From Methylobacterium terricola (GTDB lineage Bacteria > Pseudomonadota > Alphaproteobacteria > Rhizobiales > Beijerinckiaceae): a stretch of 64,000 nt of DNA. Positions 42,763-50,983 of the stretch are shown here, piece after piece. Made by a program: the position numbers and the translations under genes. A model generated the notes under the pieces. It was not told where the DNA came from. It worked only from the letters and a program-made list of their open reading frames with translations, and did no database searches. The first letter of the stretch is position 1; the number at the start of each line of letters is the position of its first letter. The DNA lies in assembly GCF_006151805.1 (NCBI RefSeq), contig NZ_VDDA01000006.1, forward strand, positions 204,349 through 268,348, written 5' to 3'.

Positions 42763-44073
42763 TTGACCGATTCCCCCGCCCGAGATCCCTCCCCGTCGGA
42801 GACCCGCGCCCTGCTGCTGCGTCTGCTCGATGCGGGCGTCACGGCGGCCCATCCCCGCGGCTGCCTGGTGCCGCACCTGCCCCCGGTGCTGCCTGGGCGG
42901 CTGGTGATCCTCGGTGCCGGTAAGGCCGGGGCCAGCATGGCGGCGCTCGCCGAGCGGCATTACCGGGCGCAGGGGGTCGATCCGTCCCGCATCGCCGGCC
43001 TGGCGGTGGCCCGCCACGGCTACGGCGAGCCGGCCGGCGTGATCGAGGTGGTGGAGGCCGGCCATCCGGTGCCGGACCAGGCCGGCATCGCGGCGACGGA
43101 ACGCGCCCTCGCCCTCGCGGCCTCGGCCGGCCCGGACGACCTCGTGCTGGTGCTGCTCTCCGGCGGCGGCTCGGCGAACTGGATCGCGCCGGCCGGCGCC
43201 CTGACGCTGGCCGAGAAGCAGGGCATCACCCGGGCGCTGCTGCGCTCCGGCGCGGCGATCGACGAGATCAACTGCGTGCGCAAGCACCTCTCGCGGATCA
43301 AGGGCGGGCGGCTGGCGCAGGCCGCGCGCAACGCCGGTCGGCTCCTGACGCTGGCGATCTCCGACGTGCCCCGGGACGACCCGGCGGTGATCGCCTCGGG
43401 CCCGACCGTGCCGGACCCGACGACGCTGGCCGAGGCGCGGGCGATCTGCGCCCGCCGCTCCATTCCCCTGCCGCCCTCCGCCGAGGCGCTCCTGAGCGAC
43501 CCCGCGAACGAGAGCCCGAAGCCGGGCGATCCCGCCTTCGCCCGCACCGCGTTCCGCATCGTCGCCCGGCCGGTCGACGCTCTCGACGCGGCCTCCGCGG
43601 CGGCGGAAGCCGCCGGCTACGAGCCGGTTCTGCTCGGGGCCGACCTCGAGGGCGAGGCGCGCGAGGTCGCGGCGGCGCATGCGGCGCTGGCCCGCGAGAT
43701 GGCCGCCGCCGGGCGGAAAGCCGCGCTGATCTCCGGCGGCGAATTGACCGTGACCATCCGGGGCGAAGGCCAGGGCGGGCCGAACCAGGAATACGCGCTG
43801 GCCCTCGCCCTCGCCCTCGACGGCGCCCCCGGCATCGCCGCGCTCTCAGCCGATACCGACGGCACCGATGGCGGCCGCGGCGAGGCGACCGACCCGGCCG
43901 GCGCGATGATCGACCCCACGACGCTCGCCCGTGCGGCGGCGGCGGGGCTCGACGCGGCGGCGAGCTTGAGAGAGAACGACTCGACCCCGTTCTTCGACCG
44001 GATCGGCGACCTCGTCCGGCCCGGGCCCACCCGCACCAACGTCAATGACCTCCGCATCATCCTGGTTGGCTGA
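42763..44073 (+). CDS. gckA: glycerate 2-kinase (MOFRL family)
   Basis: 436 residues with a TTG start preceded by AGAGAGGAG at 42747-42755. It phosphorylates D-glycerate to 2-phosphoglycerate; in Methylobacterium this is an essential serine-cycle step feeding enolase and PEP carboxylase. Visible motifs are [62 protein letters not shown], and the MOFRL motif region [20 protein letters not shown] with STDTDGTDG-like [13 protein letters not shown]. Residue lengths are typical. Confidence 0.93.
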   Translation: MTDSPARDPSPSETRALLLRLLDAGVTAAHPRGCLVPHLPPVLPGRLVILGAGKAGASMAALAERHYRAQGVDPSRIAGLAVARHGYGEPAGVIEVVEAGHPVPDQAGIAATERALALAASAGPDDLVLVLLSGGGSANWIAPAGALTLAEKQGITRALLRSGAAIDEINCVRKHLSRIKGGRLAQAARNAGRLLTLAISDVPRDDPAVIASGPTVPDPTTLAEARAICARRSIPLPPSAEALLSDPANESPKPGDPAFARTAFRIVARPVDALDAASAAAEAAGYEPVLLGADLEGEAREVAAAHAALAREMAAAGRKAALISGGELTVTIRGEGQGGPNQEYALALALALDGAPGIAALSADTDGTDGGRGEATDPAGAMIDPTTLARAAAAGLDAAASLRENDSTPFFDRIGDLVRPGPTRTNVNDLRIILVG

Positions 44074-44518
44074 CCTGATTTCCCGCCCGCGCCGCGCCGC
44101 CCTTCTCTCGCTCCCGCTCTCGGTCGTGTTCCTGGCCCTGCTCGGGGCCGGGCCGGCGCGGGCGGACCTGCGCATGTGCAACATGACCGGCAGCCGCATC
44201 GGCATCGCGCTCGGCTACCGCGATTCCGGCGGCTGGGTCACCGAGGGCTGGTGGAACCTCTCCGCCAAGGGCTGCGAGACCCTGCTCAAGGGGGCGTTGG
44301 CCGCCCGCTTCTACTACGTCTTCGCGGTCGATTACGACCGCGGCGGCGAGTGGAGCGGCCGCTCGCTGATGTGCACCCGCGACCGCGAGTTCACCATCCG
44401 GGGCGTCGAGGATTGCCTGGCCCGCGGCTACGACCGCAACGGCTTCTTCGAGGTCGATACCGGGGAGCAGAAGAGCTGGACGATCCAGCTGACGGATCCG
44501 GGGCGGGCGGGGCCGTGA
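44045..44518 (+). CDS. DUF1036 secreted protein
   Basis: 157 residues. Its ATG lies inside the end of gckA (29-base overlap), so it is probably translated by coupling. A signal sequence (AALLSLPLSVVFLALLGAGPARA) is followed by the DUF1036 core: LRMCNMTGSRIGIALGY, EGWWNLSAKGCETLLKG and YYVFAVDYDRGGEW, with an ECLARGYDRNGFFEVDTG-like end carrying conserved cysteines. Periplasmic; function unknown. Confidence 0.88.
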   Translation: MTSASSWLADLISRPRRAALLSLPLSVVFLALLGAGPARADLRMCNMTGSRIGIALGYRDSGGWVTEGWWNLSAKGCETLLKGALAARFYYVFAVDYDRGGEWSGRSLMCTRDREFTIRGVEDCLARGYDRNGFFEVDTGEQKSWTIQLTDPGRAGP

Positions 44519-44652
44519 GGGGGGGCTAGCGGATTGTGTCCTACCGCTCGGCCGACCCAGATCCTGTCTTGCGCTCGTTGAAGCGCGTCACGCCGTAGCC
44601 CTGGCGAGGGCGATGAGGGGCAGCGCCAGGTTGGCGTAGATTGCCAGGGCCA

Positions 44653-44748
44653 TCAATTCGCGTGCCGCGCCCAGTATGCGACACCACAGCCGACCGCGAG
44701 CGCCATCAGTGGCGTGACGATAAAGGCGACGATCTGGATGTCCGTCAT
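44653..44748 (-). CDS. 31-residue single-helix membrane protein
   Basis: 31 residues. Starts ATG 44748 with an ATGA overlap on the stop of the upstream 78-residue membrane protein, so translation is likely coupled. It is almost entirely one hydrophobic helix (IVAFIVTPLMALAVGCGVAY) with a short basic/polar tail. No family is recognised. Overlap with a membrane-protein gene suggests a small subunit, but chance is possible at this length. Confidence 0.5.
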   Translation of the reverse strand: MTDIQIVAFIVTPLMALAVGCGVAYWARHAN

Positions 44749-44981
44749 GGGTTGAGCCCCTTCAGAACGGTGCGGGCCAGAAGGTGGAGGCCGACGCTGC
44801 AGCCTAGAAAGATCGCGACGCCTCCGACCAGTGTCAACGCAGAGGGACCGCCCGCCGCTCCCGAGATGCCGAATGTCGCCGCCACGACGGGCGCGATGAC
44901 ACCGGCCGTGAACAGGCCGCCCGCCGCCGTGTTCAGGTAGGTTGCCGTCAGCTTCGTGCGCTCGTTGTCGATCAGGCTCAT
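44745..44981 (-). CDS. small two-helix membrane protein
   Basis: 78 residues. The N-terminal helix is amphipathic (DNERTKLTATYLNTAA), followed by two hydrophobic segments (about 20-42 and 50-72). No family is recognised. Its stop overlaps the start of the 31-residue membrane protein, forming a two-gene unit. The ribosome site is weak (GGATC). It lies between DUF1036 (converging) and the BrnT/BrnA genes. Confidence 0.55.
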   Translation of the reverse strand: MSLIDNERTKLTATYLNTAAGGLFTAGVIAPVVAATFGISGAAGGPSALTLVGGVAIFLGCSVGLHLLARTVLKGLNP

Positions 44982-45055
44982 CGAAGATCCGGGTCATAAA
45001 GAAAGGTTCTCCGCAGCCGGCGTTTCTGCTCACCACTCGCGAAGACCGAAATAAA

Positions 45056-45370
45056 TCACGCTGCCCGCAACTTCCGCGCCGCCTCCGCCAGCACCTCGTT
45101 CATCCGGGTCTGCCACCCCGGCCCCGTCGCCTTGAAGGTCTCGATCACCTCCGGGTCGAGGCGCAGGCTCACGAGCTGCTTCGTCCGCTCGGCGCGCGGC
45201 CGGCCGCCGCGGCTCGGGAGCGCCGCGTAGATCTCGGGGGGCAGGACCTCGTGGGCCGGGCGCAGCTGGGCCAGCTCCTCGTCCGTCAGGGGTGGTATTT
45301 CGCCGTCGAGATCCCAATCCTCCTCCGAGGTGACGAGAGAGGGCCGTTCAGGGGGCGGCGTGCCGGTCAT
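45056..45370 (-). CDS. brnA: BrnA antitoxin
   Basis: 104 residues. The acidic N-terminal half (EEDWDLDGEIPPLTDEELAQL) should wrap the toxin. The C-terminal ribbon-helix-helix (TKQLVSLRLDPEVIETFKAT, then GWQTRMNEVLAEAARK) binds the operator and is expected to autorepress. The start ATG 45370 overlaps the end of brnT by 23 bases, the usual toxin-first order of brnTA. Confidence 0.9.
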   Translation of the reverse strand: MTGTPPPERPSLVTSEEDWDLDGEIPPLTDEELAQLRPAHEVLPPEIYAALPSRGGRPRAERTKQLVSLRLDPEVIETFKATGPGWQTRMNEVLAEAARKLRAA

Positions 45371-45632
45371 AGGCTTCCCTTTCCTGTTTGTCCGCGCGGC
45401 GGAGGCTGACAAGCGACAACGCTTCGCTGCCGAGGGGCGACACGACCGCGAGGACGACGATCTCACCGTTCCAGCGGCCGATGAGGAGGTAGCGGGCGCG
45501 ACCGGTGCGGCTCGGCCGGGTCGGCAGCACCAGGGCCGTCTCACGGTCGAAACATCGATCGAAGTCGGCGAAGTCGTATCCGTGCTTCGCGAGGGCCATC
45601 CGCCGCTTCGACTCATCGAACACGATCTTCAT
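45348..45632 (-). CDS. brnT: BrnT toxin (RNase-like)
   Basis: 94 residues. BrnT folds as a RelE-like ribonuclease that inhibits translation. The opening KIVFDESKRRMALAKHGYDFADFDRCFD and the later RYLLIGRWNGEIVVLAVVSPLGSEALSLVSLRRAD segment are typical; the closing basic residues form the active site. ATG 45632 matches the family start; the frame is open 51 bases upstream. Together with brnA it forms a type II toxin-antitoxin module. Confidence 0.92.
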   Translation of the reverse strand: MKIVFDESKRRMALAKHGYDFADFDRCFDRETALVLPTRPSRTGRARYLLIGRWNGEIVVLAVVSPLGSEALSLVSLRRADKQEREAYDRHAAP

Positions 45633-45807
45633 GGTTTTTGTATCTACAAAAATCGGACCCGACAAGAGCGGGTGCGCCACCACCCGATCACCCTACCCGA
45701 TCGTTCACCCCCTGCCCGGCCCCAAAACGCCAATTGACCCGGGCTCGCCGACCGGCTTTCCGTACGGTCCATCCTCCCCCACCGCTCAACCTTCGGACGA
45801 CACCCTC

Positions 45808-47244
45808 ATGAAGCGCGCCCGCCGCACCAAGATCGTCGCGACCCTCGGCCCGGCCTCCGAGGATCCGGCGGTGATCGAGGCGCTGTTCTCGGCCGGCGCC
45901 GACGTGTTCCGCATCAACATGAGCCACCTGCCCCGCGAGCGGCTGAGCGAGCGGGTGGCGACGATCCGGGGCATCGAGCAGAAGCTGAAGCGGCCGATCG
46001 CCGTGCTGGTCGACCTCCAGGGGCCGAAGCTACGGGTCGGGCGCTTCGCGGCGGACGCGGCGGTGATCGAGAACGGCCAGAGCTTCGTCCTCGACGACGA
46101 TGCCACGCCAGGCGACGCGACCCGGGTCCACCTGCCTCACCCTGAGATCCTCTCGGCGCTCGAGCCCGGCCACGCGGTGATCATCGATGACGGCAAGCTG
46201 CGCCTCGTCGTCACCGAGGTCGGGCCCGGCCGGGCGGTGACCCAGGTGGTGACCGGCGGCAAGATCTCGAACCGCAAGGGCGTGTCGCTTCCCGACACCA
46301 CGATTCCCGTCGCGGCGATGACCGAGAAGGACCGCCTCGACCTCGAGGCTGGCCTCGCCGCCGGGGCCGACTGGATCGCGGTGTCGTTCGTGCAGCGCCC
46401 GGAGGACGTCGCCGAGGTCAAGGCGGTGGCGCAGGGGCGCGCCCTGGTGATGGCCAAGATCGAGAAGCCGCAGGCGGTGGCGTCCCTCGACGCGATCATG
46501 GCGGTGGCCGACGGGCTGATGGTCGCCCGCGGCGATCTCGGGGTCGAGATGCCGCTGGAGCAGGTGCCGGGCGTGCAGAAGCGCATCACCCGCGGGGCGC
46601 GCCGCCTCGGCAAGCCGGTGGTGGTGGCCACGCAGATGCTCGAATCGATGATCGCCGCCCCGGTGCCGACCCGGGCCGAGGTCTCGGACGTCGCGACCGC
46701 GGTCTACGAGGGCGCCGACGCGGTGATGCTCTCGGCCGAGAGCGCGTCGGGGGCGTTCCCAGTCGAGGCGGTCTCGACCATGAACCGCATCGCCGAGCAG
46801 GTCGAGCAGGACGGGATCTACTGGTCGATCATCGCGGCGCAGCGCAACCAGCCGGAATCGACCGCGTCGGACGCCATCGCGGCGGCCGCCCACCAGATCG
46901 CCGACACGCTCGGGCTCAAGGCCGTGATGGCCTGGACCGCCTCCGGCTCGACGGCTTTGCGCCTCGCCCGCGCCCGGCCCGACGCCACGGTGATCGCGCT
47001 CACCCCGAAGCGCGAGACGGCGCGGCGGCTGGCGCTCGCCTGGGGGACCCACCCGATCGTCACCAACGACGCCAGCGACATCGACGACATGTCGTTCCGC
47101 GCCTGCAAGTTCGCGGTGCGCGAGAGTTTCGCGGGAATCGGCGACCGGGTGATCGTGGTGGCCGGCCTGCCCTTCGGCACGCCCGGCGCGACGAACCTCG
47201 TGCGGATCGCGACGGTGACGCCGGAGCATGCGGCGAAGGCGTGA
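45808..47244 (+). CDS. pyk: pyruvate kinase
   Basis: 478 residues. It makes pyruvate and ATP from PEP and ADP. Conserved elements are RRTKIVATLGPASEDP, FRINMSHL, DLQGPKLRVG, MAKIEKPQAV (active-site Lys), VARGDLGVEMPLEQVPGVQK and TQMLESMIAAPVPTRAEVSDVA. AVMLSAESASGAFPVEAV and the C-terminal allosteric domain follow. The frame is open upstream to 45505 but only ATG 45808 fits the family. Confidence 0.96.
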   Translation: MKRARRTKIVATLGPASEDPAVIEALFSAGADVFRINMSHLPRERLSERVATIRGIEQKLKRPIAVLVDLQGPKLRVGRFAADAAVIENGQSFVLDDDATPGDATRVHLPHPEILSALEPGHAVIIDDGKLRLVVTEVGPGRAVTQVVTGGKISNRKGVSLPDTTIPVAAMTEKDRLDLEAGLAAGADWIAVSFVQRPEDVAEVKAVAQGRALVMAKIEKPQAVASLDAIMAVADGLMVARGDLGVEMPLEQVPGVQKRITRGARRLGKPVVVATQMLESMIAAPVPTRAEVSDVATAVYEGADAVMLSAESASGAFPVEAVSTMNRIAEQVEQDGIYWSIIAAQRNQPESTASDAIAAAAHQIADTLGLKAVMAWTASGSTALRLARARPDATVIALTPKRETARRLALAWGTHPIVTNDASDIDDMSFRACKFAVRESFAGIGDRVIVVAGLPFGTPGATNLVRIATVTPEHAAKA

Positions 47245-47250
47245 GGGTCG

Positions 47251-47268
47251 GGGCAGCGTTTGCTGCCC
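47251..47268 (+). terminator. hairpin after pyk
   Basis: GGGCAGC (47251-47257) and GCTGCCC (47262-47268) form a perfect 7-bp stem with a GTTT loop, 7 bases after the pyk stop. There is no T-tract, so it would be a weak or factor-dependent terminator. Confidence 0.35.
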
Positions 47269-47316
47269 GGCCTCGGCGGCCGCTATTCTCTGCCGGCTGC
47301 GACCACGGAGGCCGAG

Positions 47317-47718
47317 ATGTCTGCCGCCCTGTTAGGCGATCGCGCTGTCCACGCCGGGACGCCGCCGGACGATTTTGCCGAAGACGTAGATTTCGAGATG
47401 ACCAATCTCGGACGCAAGCACACCAATATCCCGGGCATCATTTTCGTCTCGTCCCGCCTCGGCTCTCACGGTCCGCGAGTGGAGTGGTACGCCGACAAGC
47501 CGAAGGGCAACGCCCCTTGCGTCATCGTCTCGATCGGACCCGACCCCGTGGTGCGCGACGATTTCATCGGCACCGTTCAGTCCCGCCAAGCCGCCGACTC
47601 GGTACGGGCTTGGGTGCGCCTCAACCACGCCGAACTGCTGGATTTCTGGAACAACGGCACCGAATGGGACATCGACGAGCTGACGGATTTTACCCGGCGG
47701 CTCAAGCCGCTGCCCTGA
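47317..47718 (+). CDS. hypothetical protein
   Basis: 133 residues from ATG 47317 with GGAGG-type site upstream; an in-frame start at 47260 is less likely. It has no signal and no membrane segment. The sequence FVSSRLGSHGPRVEWYADKPK then CVIVSIGPDP and VRLNHAELLDFWNNGTEWDIDELTDF resembles short uncharacterised proteins of proteobacteria and phage-related loci in which a helical segment ends in FWNxG. I cannot name a function. Confidence 0.6.
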   Translation: MSAALLGDRAVHAGTPPDDFAEDVDFEMTNLGRKHTNIPGIIFVSSRLGSHGPRVEWYADKPKGNAPCVIVSIGPDPVVRDDFIGTVQSRQAADSVRAWVRLNHAELLDFWNNGTEWDIDELTDFTRRLKPLP

Positions 47719-47726
47719 CTTCGGAG

Positions 47727-48293
47727 CTATGGAACACTGATGTTCCGTGCGACTGTCTGCCAAACCGCCTGCTCCGGATTTGCATCGCCGGCGGCGAGGC
47801 TGGCGCGGCTATCAGCCCGGTAGGTCAGGACACGCTTGTCCGGTCGATATAATGACCATTGCTCCTCCTCGTTCGCTTCGTGAGGCCACGTCGTTAGGAT
47901 CGCCCTGAGATCGAACAAGAAAGCGGTTTGCCCGGAGGCGGTGTCGAGCGTGAACGCCGTCAGCTTCTGACCGTCCATTGCCTGCGCTGCGGCCTCAATC
48001 TGTGCGTGAGACCTCTCGTTGTCTGCCAGAACTTTACCCGAGACCACGACACACCACCGGCAGCAAAAGACGAAGAGATTCCATTCTCCGACCGGCTTGA
48101 CCACCCGCCGCGCTGCTGATGCTCGCAGCTTGGCGGAGGACGAGGTCGAAGCATACGGTTCGCGAACGAAGAGGCGCGGCGATCCGAATTCGAAGGAGAG
48201 GATGCTGCCCTGCCCCCGCTCGACGCGCCAGCAGGGTAAGCCGATCACTGGTGCGAAGGTGGCGCGGATGGCGTCGTCCATGCGGTCGATCAT
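47727..48293 (-). CDS. hypothetical protein
   Basis: 188 residues from ATG 48293; a GTG at 48323 would add ten residues. It is soluble and shows a mixed alpha/beta pattern with no recognised family: a Trp/Arg-rich start (PVIGLPCWRVERGQGSILSFEFGSPRLFV) and LFVFCCRWCVVVSG, a run of Cys and hydrophobics. The lower codon regularity suggests a less constrained accessory gene. It converges with the previous hypothetical gene. Confidence 0.5.
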   Translation of the reverse strand: MIDRMDDAIRATFAPVIGLPCWRVERGQGSILSFEFGSPRLFVREPYASTSSSAKLRASAARRVVKPVGEWNLFVFCCRWCVVVSGKVLADNERSHAQIEAAAQAMDGQKLTAFTLDTASGQTAFLFDLRAILTTWPHEANEEEQWSLYRPDKRVLTYRADSRASLAAGDANPEQAVWQTVARNISVP

Positions 48294-48336
48294 GACGAAC
48301 CGCACGGGGTCCGCCAACCGCACGCGATCGGCTTTC

Positions 48337-49353
48337 CTACTCCGCCCGCTCCCGCGCCGCCAGCGCCTCGATCTCCGCCACCACCCGGTCGGCGGCGACG
48401 TACTGGAGCATGTGGCCGACGCCCGGCAGCACGACGAGCTTCGCCCCCGGCACCTCGCGGGCGAGCGCCCGGGCGTGGATCTCCGTCTTCACCACCGGGT
48501 CGACGTCGCCGGCGACGATCACGGTCGGGGCGGTGATGGTCGGGTAGCGCGGGCTCTGCTGCTGCAGGAAGCCGTAGAGCCCGTCGAGGTCGCGCAGGTT
48601 GGCGCCGAAGGTCGAGGGGCGCAGGATCAGCGGCACCCGGGCGCCGTCGAGATAGCCCTCGGGGAGACCCTGCGGGCGGAACACCACCTCGGCGAAGCGG
48701 TCGAGATAGGCGTATCCGAGCGGCGCGGCGACCGTGTAGGTGGCGATCCGGAGGAGGATCCGTCCGGGGAGCGAGCGGTACCAGCCGGCATAGCCGCCGA
48801 CATCGCCCCCCGGCCAGGGATGGCTCACGGGGGCGAGCAGCGCCAGGCCGGCGACCCGTTCGGGATGGTCGAGGGCGAGGGCGGTGGCGAGCGCGCCGGA
48901 CCAGGAATGGCCGACGATCAGGGCCGGACCGATCTTCATCGCCGCCAGCGCCTCGGCGATCAGCCGCGCCTGCACGGCCGGCGAGGCGGCGTCCGGGGCG
49001 ATGCGGTCGCTGTAGCCGAAGCCGGGCCGATCGAAGGACAGCACCCGGAAACCGTCGCCAGCCAGCCGCCGGCCGATCGCCAGCATCGGGTCCATGGCGT
49101 TGGCCGATGCGCCGTGGAGGAGCACGACGGTGCCGCGGCTCGGGGCGCCCTCGCCCGGGCCGGCCTCGATCACCGCGAGGTGCCCGCTCTCGACCGTCAC
49201 GCGCCGGCCCGCCGGCGGATAGCGCGCCTCGACCACCAGGGTGATGATCCAGGTGGCCATGAGGCAGGCGAGGACGAGCGCCGCGACGGCGCCGCCGAGA
49301 AGGCCGGCGGTCAGGGTCAGCACGCGGGTGACCCGTCCTTTACGCGAACGCAT
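48337..49353 (-). CDS. membrane-anchored alpha/beta hydrolase
   Basis: 338 residues. An N-terminal membrane segment (TLTAGLLGGAVAALVLACLMATWI) anchors an alpha/beta hydrolase. The oxyanion region is VVLLHGASANAMDPM, the nucleophile elbow is GHSWSGAL, the acid is in AGDVDPVV and the catalytic His is in LPGVGHMLQYV. Substrate unknown; ester or epoxide hydrolysis are options. It lies 45 bases downstream of the TPR gene on the same strand. Confidence 0.9.
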   Translation of the reverse strand: MRSRKGRVTRVLTLTAGLLGGAVAALVLACLMATWIITLVVEARYPPAGRRVTVESGHLAVIEAGPGEGAPSRGTVVLLHGASANAMDPMLAIGRRLAGDGFRVLSFDRPGFGYSDRIAPDAASPAVQARLIAEALAAMKIGPALIVGHSWSGALATALALDHPERVAGLALLAPVSHPWPGGDVGGYAGWYRSLPGRILLRIATYTVAAPLGYAYLDRFAEVVFRPQGLPEGYLDGARVPLILRPSTFGANLRDLDGLYGFLQQQSPRYPTITAPTVIVAGDVDPVVKTEIHARALAREVPGAKLVVLPGVGHMLQYVAADRVVAEIEALAARERAE

Positions 49354-49398
49354 CGAGCGGGGCGGCGGGCGAGGCGCCCCCGAGGCGGGAGAGATCGG

Positions 49399-50034
49399 TC
49401 ACAGCTCGCGGCCGTCGACGTCGGGGGCAAGGCGCTCGATCGCCTCGTGGACCTTCCCCATGCGGGGATAGATCGCTTCGGCGCGACGGAAGGCGGCCAG
49501 CGCCCGGGCCTTGTCGTCGCTCGCCATGTAGATATGGGCGAGCGCCGCCCAGGCCTCGAAGTGGCGCGGCTCCAGGGTCAGGGTCCTGTGCAGGTCGGCC
49601 AGCGCGCTCGCCTGGTCCTCGAGCAGGTAGAAGGCGGTGGCGCGCCGGCTCCAGCCCTCGGCCCAGCCCGGCTCCAGCACGGTCACCCGGTCGAGCAGCT
49701 CGATGGCGAGGGGGTAATCCTTCGCCTGCATCGCCTCCGCCGCGCGGCTCGCCAGCAGGTCGACGGTGTCGCTGCCCGAGCGGTCGAGGCGGCGCTCGAT
49801 CAGCTGGGCGACGCCGCGGGCCTCCGCATCGTCCTTGGCCGCCTTCAGCCGCGTATAGAGGTCGTCGAGGGTGACGGGCGCGCGCGGCGCTTCCTTCGGG
49901 GCGTCCTTCTTAGGGGCCTCCGGGGCTGCGACCGCGGGGCCGCTCATCGCGATCGGGACGACCGCCGAAACGACGAAAGCCGGCGCTCCGAGGAGGCCGG
50001 CCATCATGCGGATCGGAAGAGAGAGACGGTGCAT
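49399..50034 (-). CDS. periplasmic TPR-repeat protein
   Basis: 211 residues from ATG 50034, which begins a signal peptide (AFVVSAVVPIAMSGPAVAA). A Lys/Pro/Glu-rich spacer (EAPKKDAPKEAPRAP) precedes three tetratricopeptide-like repeats, including DYPLAIELLDRVTVLEPGWAEGW, DQASALADLHRTLTLEPRHFEAW and DKARALAAFRRAEAIYPRM. It should serve as a protein-interaction module. The alpha/beta hydrolase follows downstream. Confidence 0.85.
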   Translation of the reverse strand: MHRLSLPIRMMAGLLGAPAFVVSAVVPIAMSGPAVAAPEAPKKDAPKEAPRAPVTLDDLYTRLKAAKDDAEARGVAQLIERRLDRSGSDTVDLLASRAAEAMQAKDYPLAIELLDRVTVLEPGWAEGWSRRATAFYLLEDQASALADLHRTLTLEPRHFEAWAALAHIYMASDDKARALAAFRRAEAIYPRMGKVHEAIERLAPDVDGREL

Positions 50035-50114
50035 GCCGGCACTGTCCGGCGCCGGCGCGGTCCCGTCAACGCGATGGCTTGCCGCGGTTCCAACCCGGCA
50101 GGCCGTCCGCATCC

Positions 50115-50240
50115 TCAGCCCTGGCGGGCCTTGTAGCGCTTCTGGGTCTTGTTGATGACGTAGACCCGGCCCTTGCGGCGCACGAGCTGGTTGTCACGGT
50201 GCCGGCCGCGGAGCGACTTCAGCGAGTTGCGGATCTTCAT
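50115..50240 (-). CDS. rpmJ: 50S ribosomal protein L36 (cysteine-free form)
   Basis: 41 residues. It begins [20 protein letters not shown] and ends KRYKARQG, matching alphaproteobacterial L36. The four zinc-binding residues of the C+ type are absent, making this the C- form common in alphaproteobacteria. Its usual companions are not beside it here; it stands alone, downstream of a small secreted-protein gene on the same strand. Confidence 0.95.
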   Translation of the reverse strand: MKIRNSLKSLRGRHRDNQLVRRKGRVYVINKTQKRYKARQG

Positions 50241-50478
50241 CGGTCTGGTCTCACGTCGGTGCGCCGGAACGCCCGGGCGCGGATGGGAAAGCGGGCTCGC
50301 GGCGAATGTCCCAGACGAAGACCGTCCAGGACGAACGCCGACGCCGGGCGATGCGGAGCACCGCCCGTGCGGAGGCGCGTGACTTACCCGGCGGGGGGGC
50401 GACAAGTCAACCGGACCGGGACGAAAACGTCGCGGGCGGATCCATCCACAGGAGACTCTGCAAGAGACTGGCCGAGCC

Positions 50479-50772
50479 TCACGGCCGGGCGAAGGGCGCG
50501 TCCGGGGTCGCGGCGGGCGAGCCGGGGGCCAGCGGCTCGTCGTCGCCGATCACGCTGGTGGTGCCGCCGGGCGGTCCGTCGAAGCCGACCACGCCCATCG
50601 GGTTGCTCGGGGTGACGTTCGGGTTCGGCCGCAGCGGGCGGACGCTGCCGGTCGCGAGCGGGTCTCCTTGCGGGGCGCGCGGGCTCACGGTGATGTCGAG
50701 GGCCTCCTGGGCGAGGGCCGGGCCGGCGAGGCCGAGGCTGAGGAGGCCGACGAGGGCGAGGGTCGTCTTCAT
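50479..50772 (-). CDS. small secreted protein
   Basis: 97 residues. A Sec signal peptide ([21 protein letters not shown]) is followed by a short Pro/Gly/Asp-rich mature region with no recognised fold ([23 protein letters not shown]). GGAGA precedes ATG 50772. Function unknown; the Pro-rich mature part is likely disordered. Confidence 0.6.
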   Translation of the reverse strand: MKTTLALVGLLSLGLAGPALAQEALDITVSPRAPQGDPLATGSVRPLRPNPNVTPSNPMGVVGFDGPPGGTTSVIGDDEPLAPGSPAATPDAPFARP

Positions 50773-50983
50773 GGCATGATGTCTCCGGTGCGGCGGAGCC
50801 GTTCTCCGCCAGGCGGCGGAGCTACTCGTCTGCCCGGTCAACCCGCCGGGCCCGGGCCCGGGTCCCTGAACTTTCGGAATGCCCCTGGCGCGGCAACGTG
50901 GACCGCTCGCCGCGCGTTGACCGGTCTGGACCCGGGCCTAGCTTGTCCGAAACGGGCGCTGATGCCCGCTCGGGAGAGGCGTG

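Noticed and set aside
40723..43680. Minus-strand open frame extending DUF1244 upstream by almost 3 kb
   Set aside because: Only the last 101 codons match a family and start at ATG 40722; the remainder is the antisense of transporter and glycerate kinase genes.
45505..45807. N-terminal extension of pyruvate kinase by 101 codons
   Set aside because: The extension is antisense to brnT and not related to pyruvate kinase; ATG 45808 begins the conserved protein.
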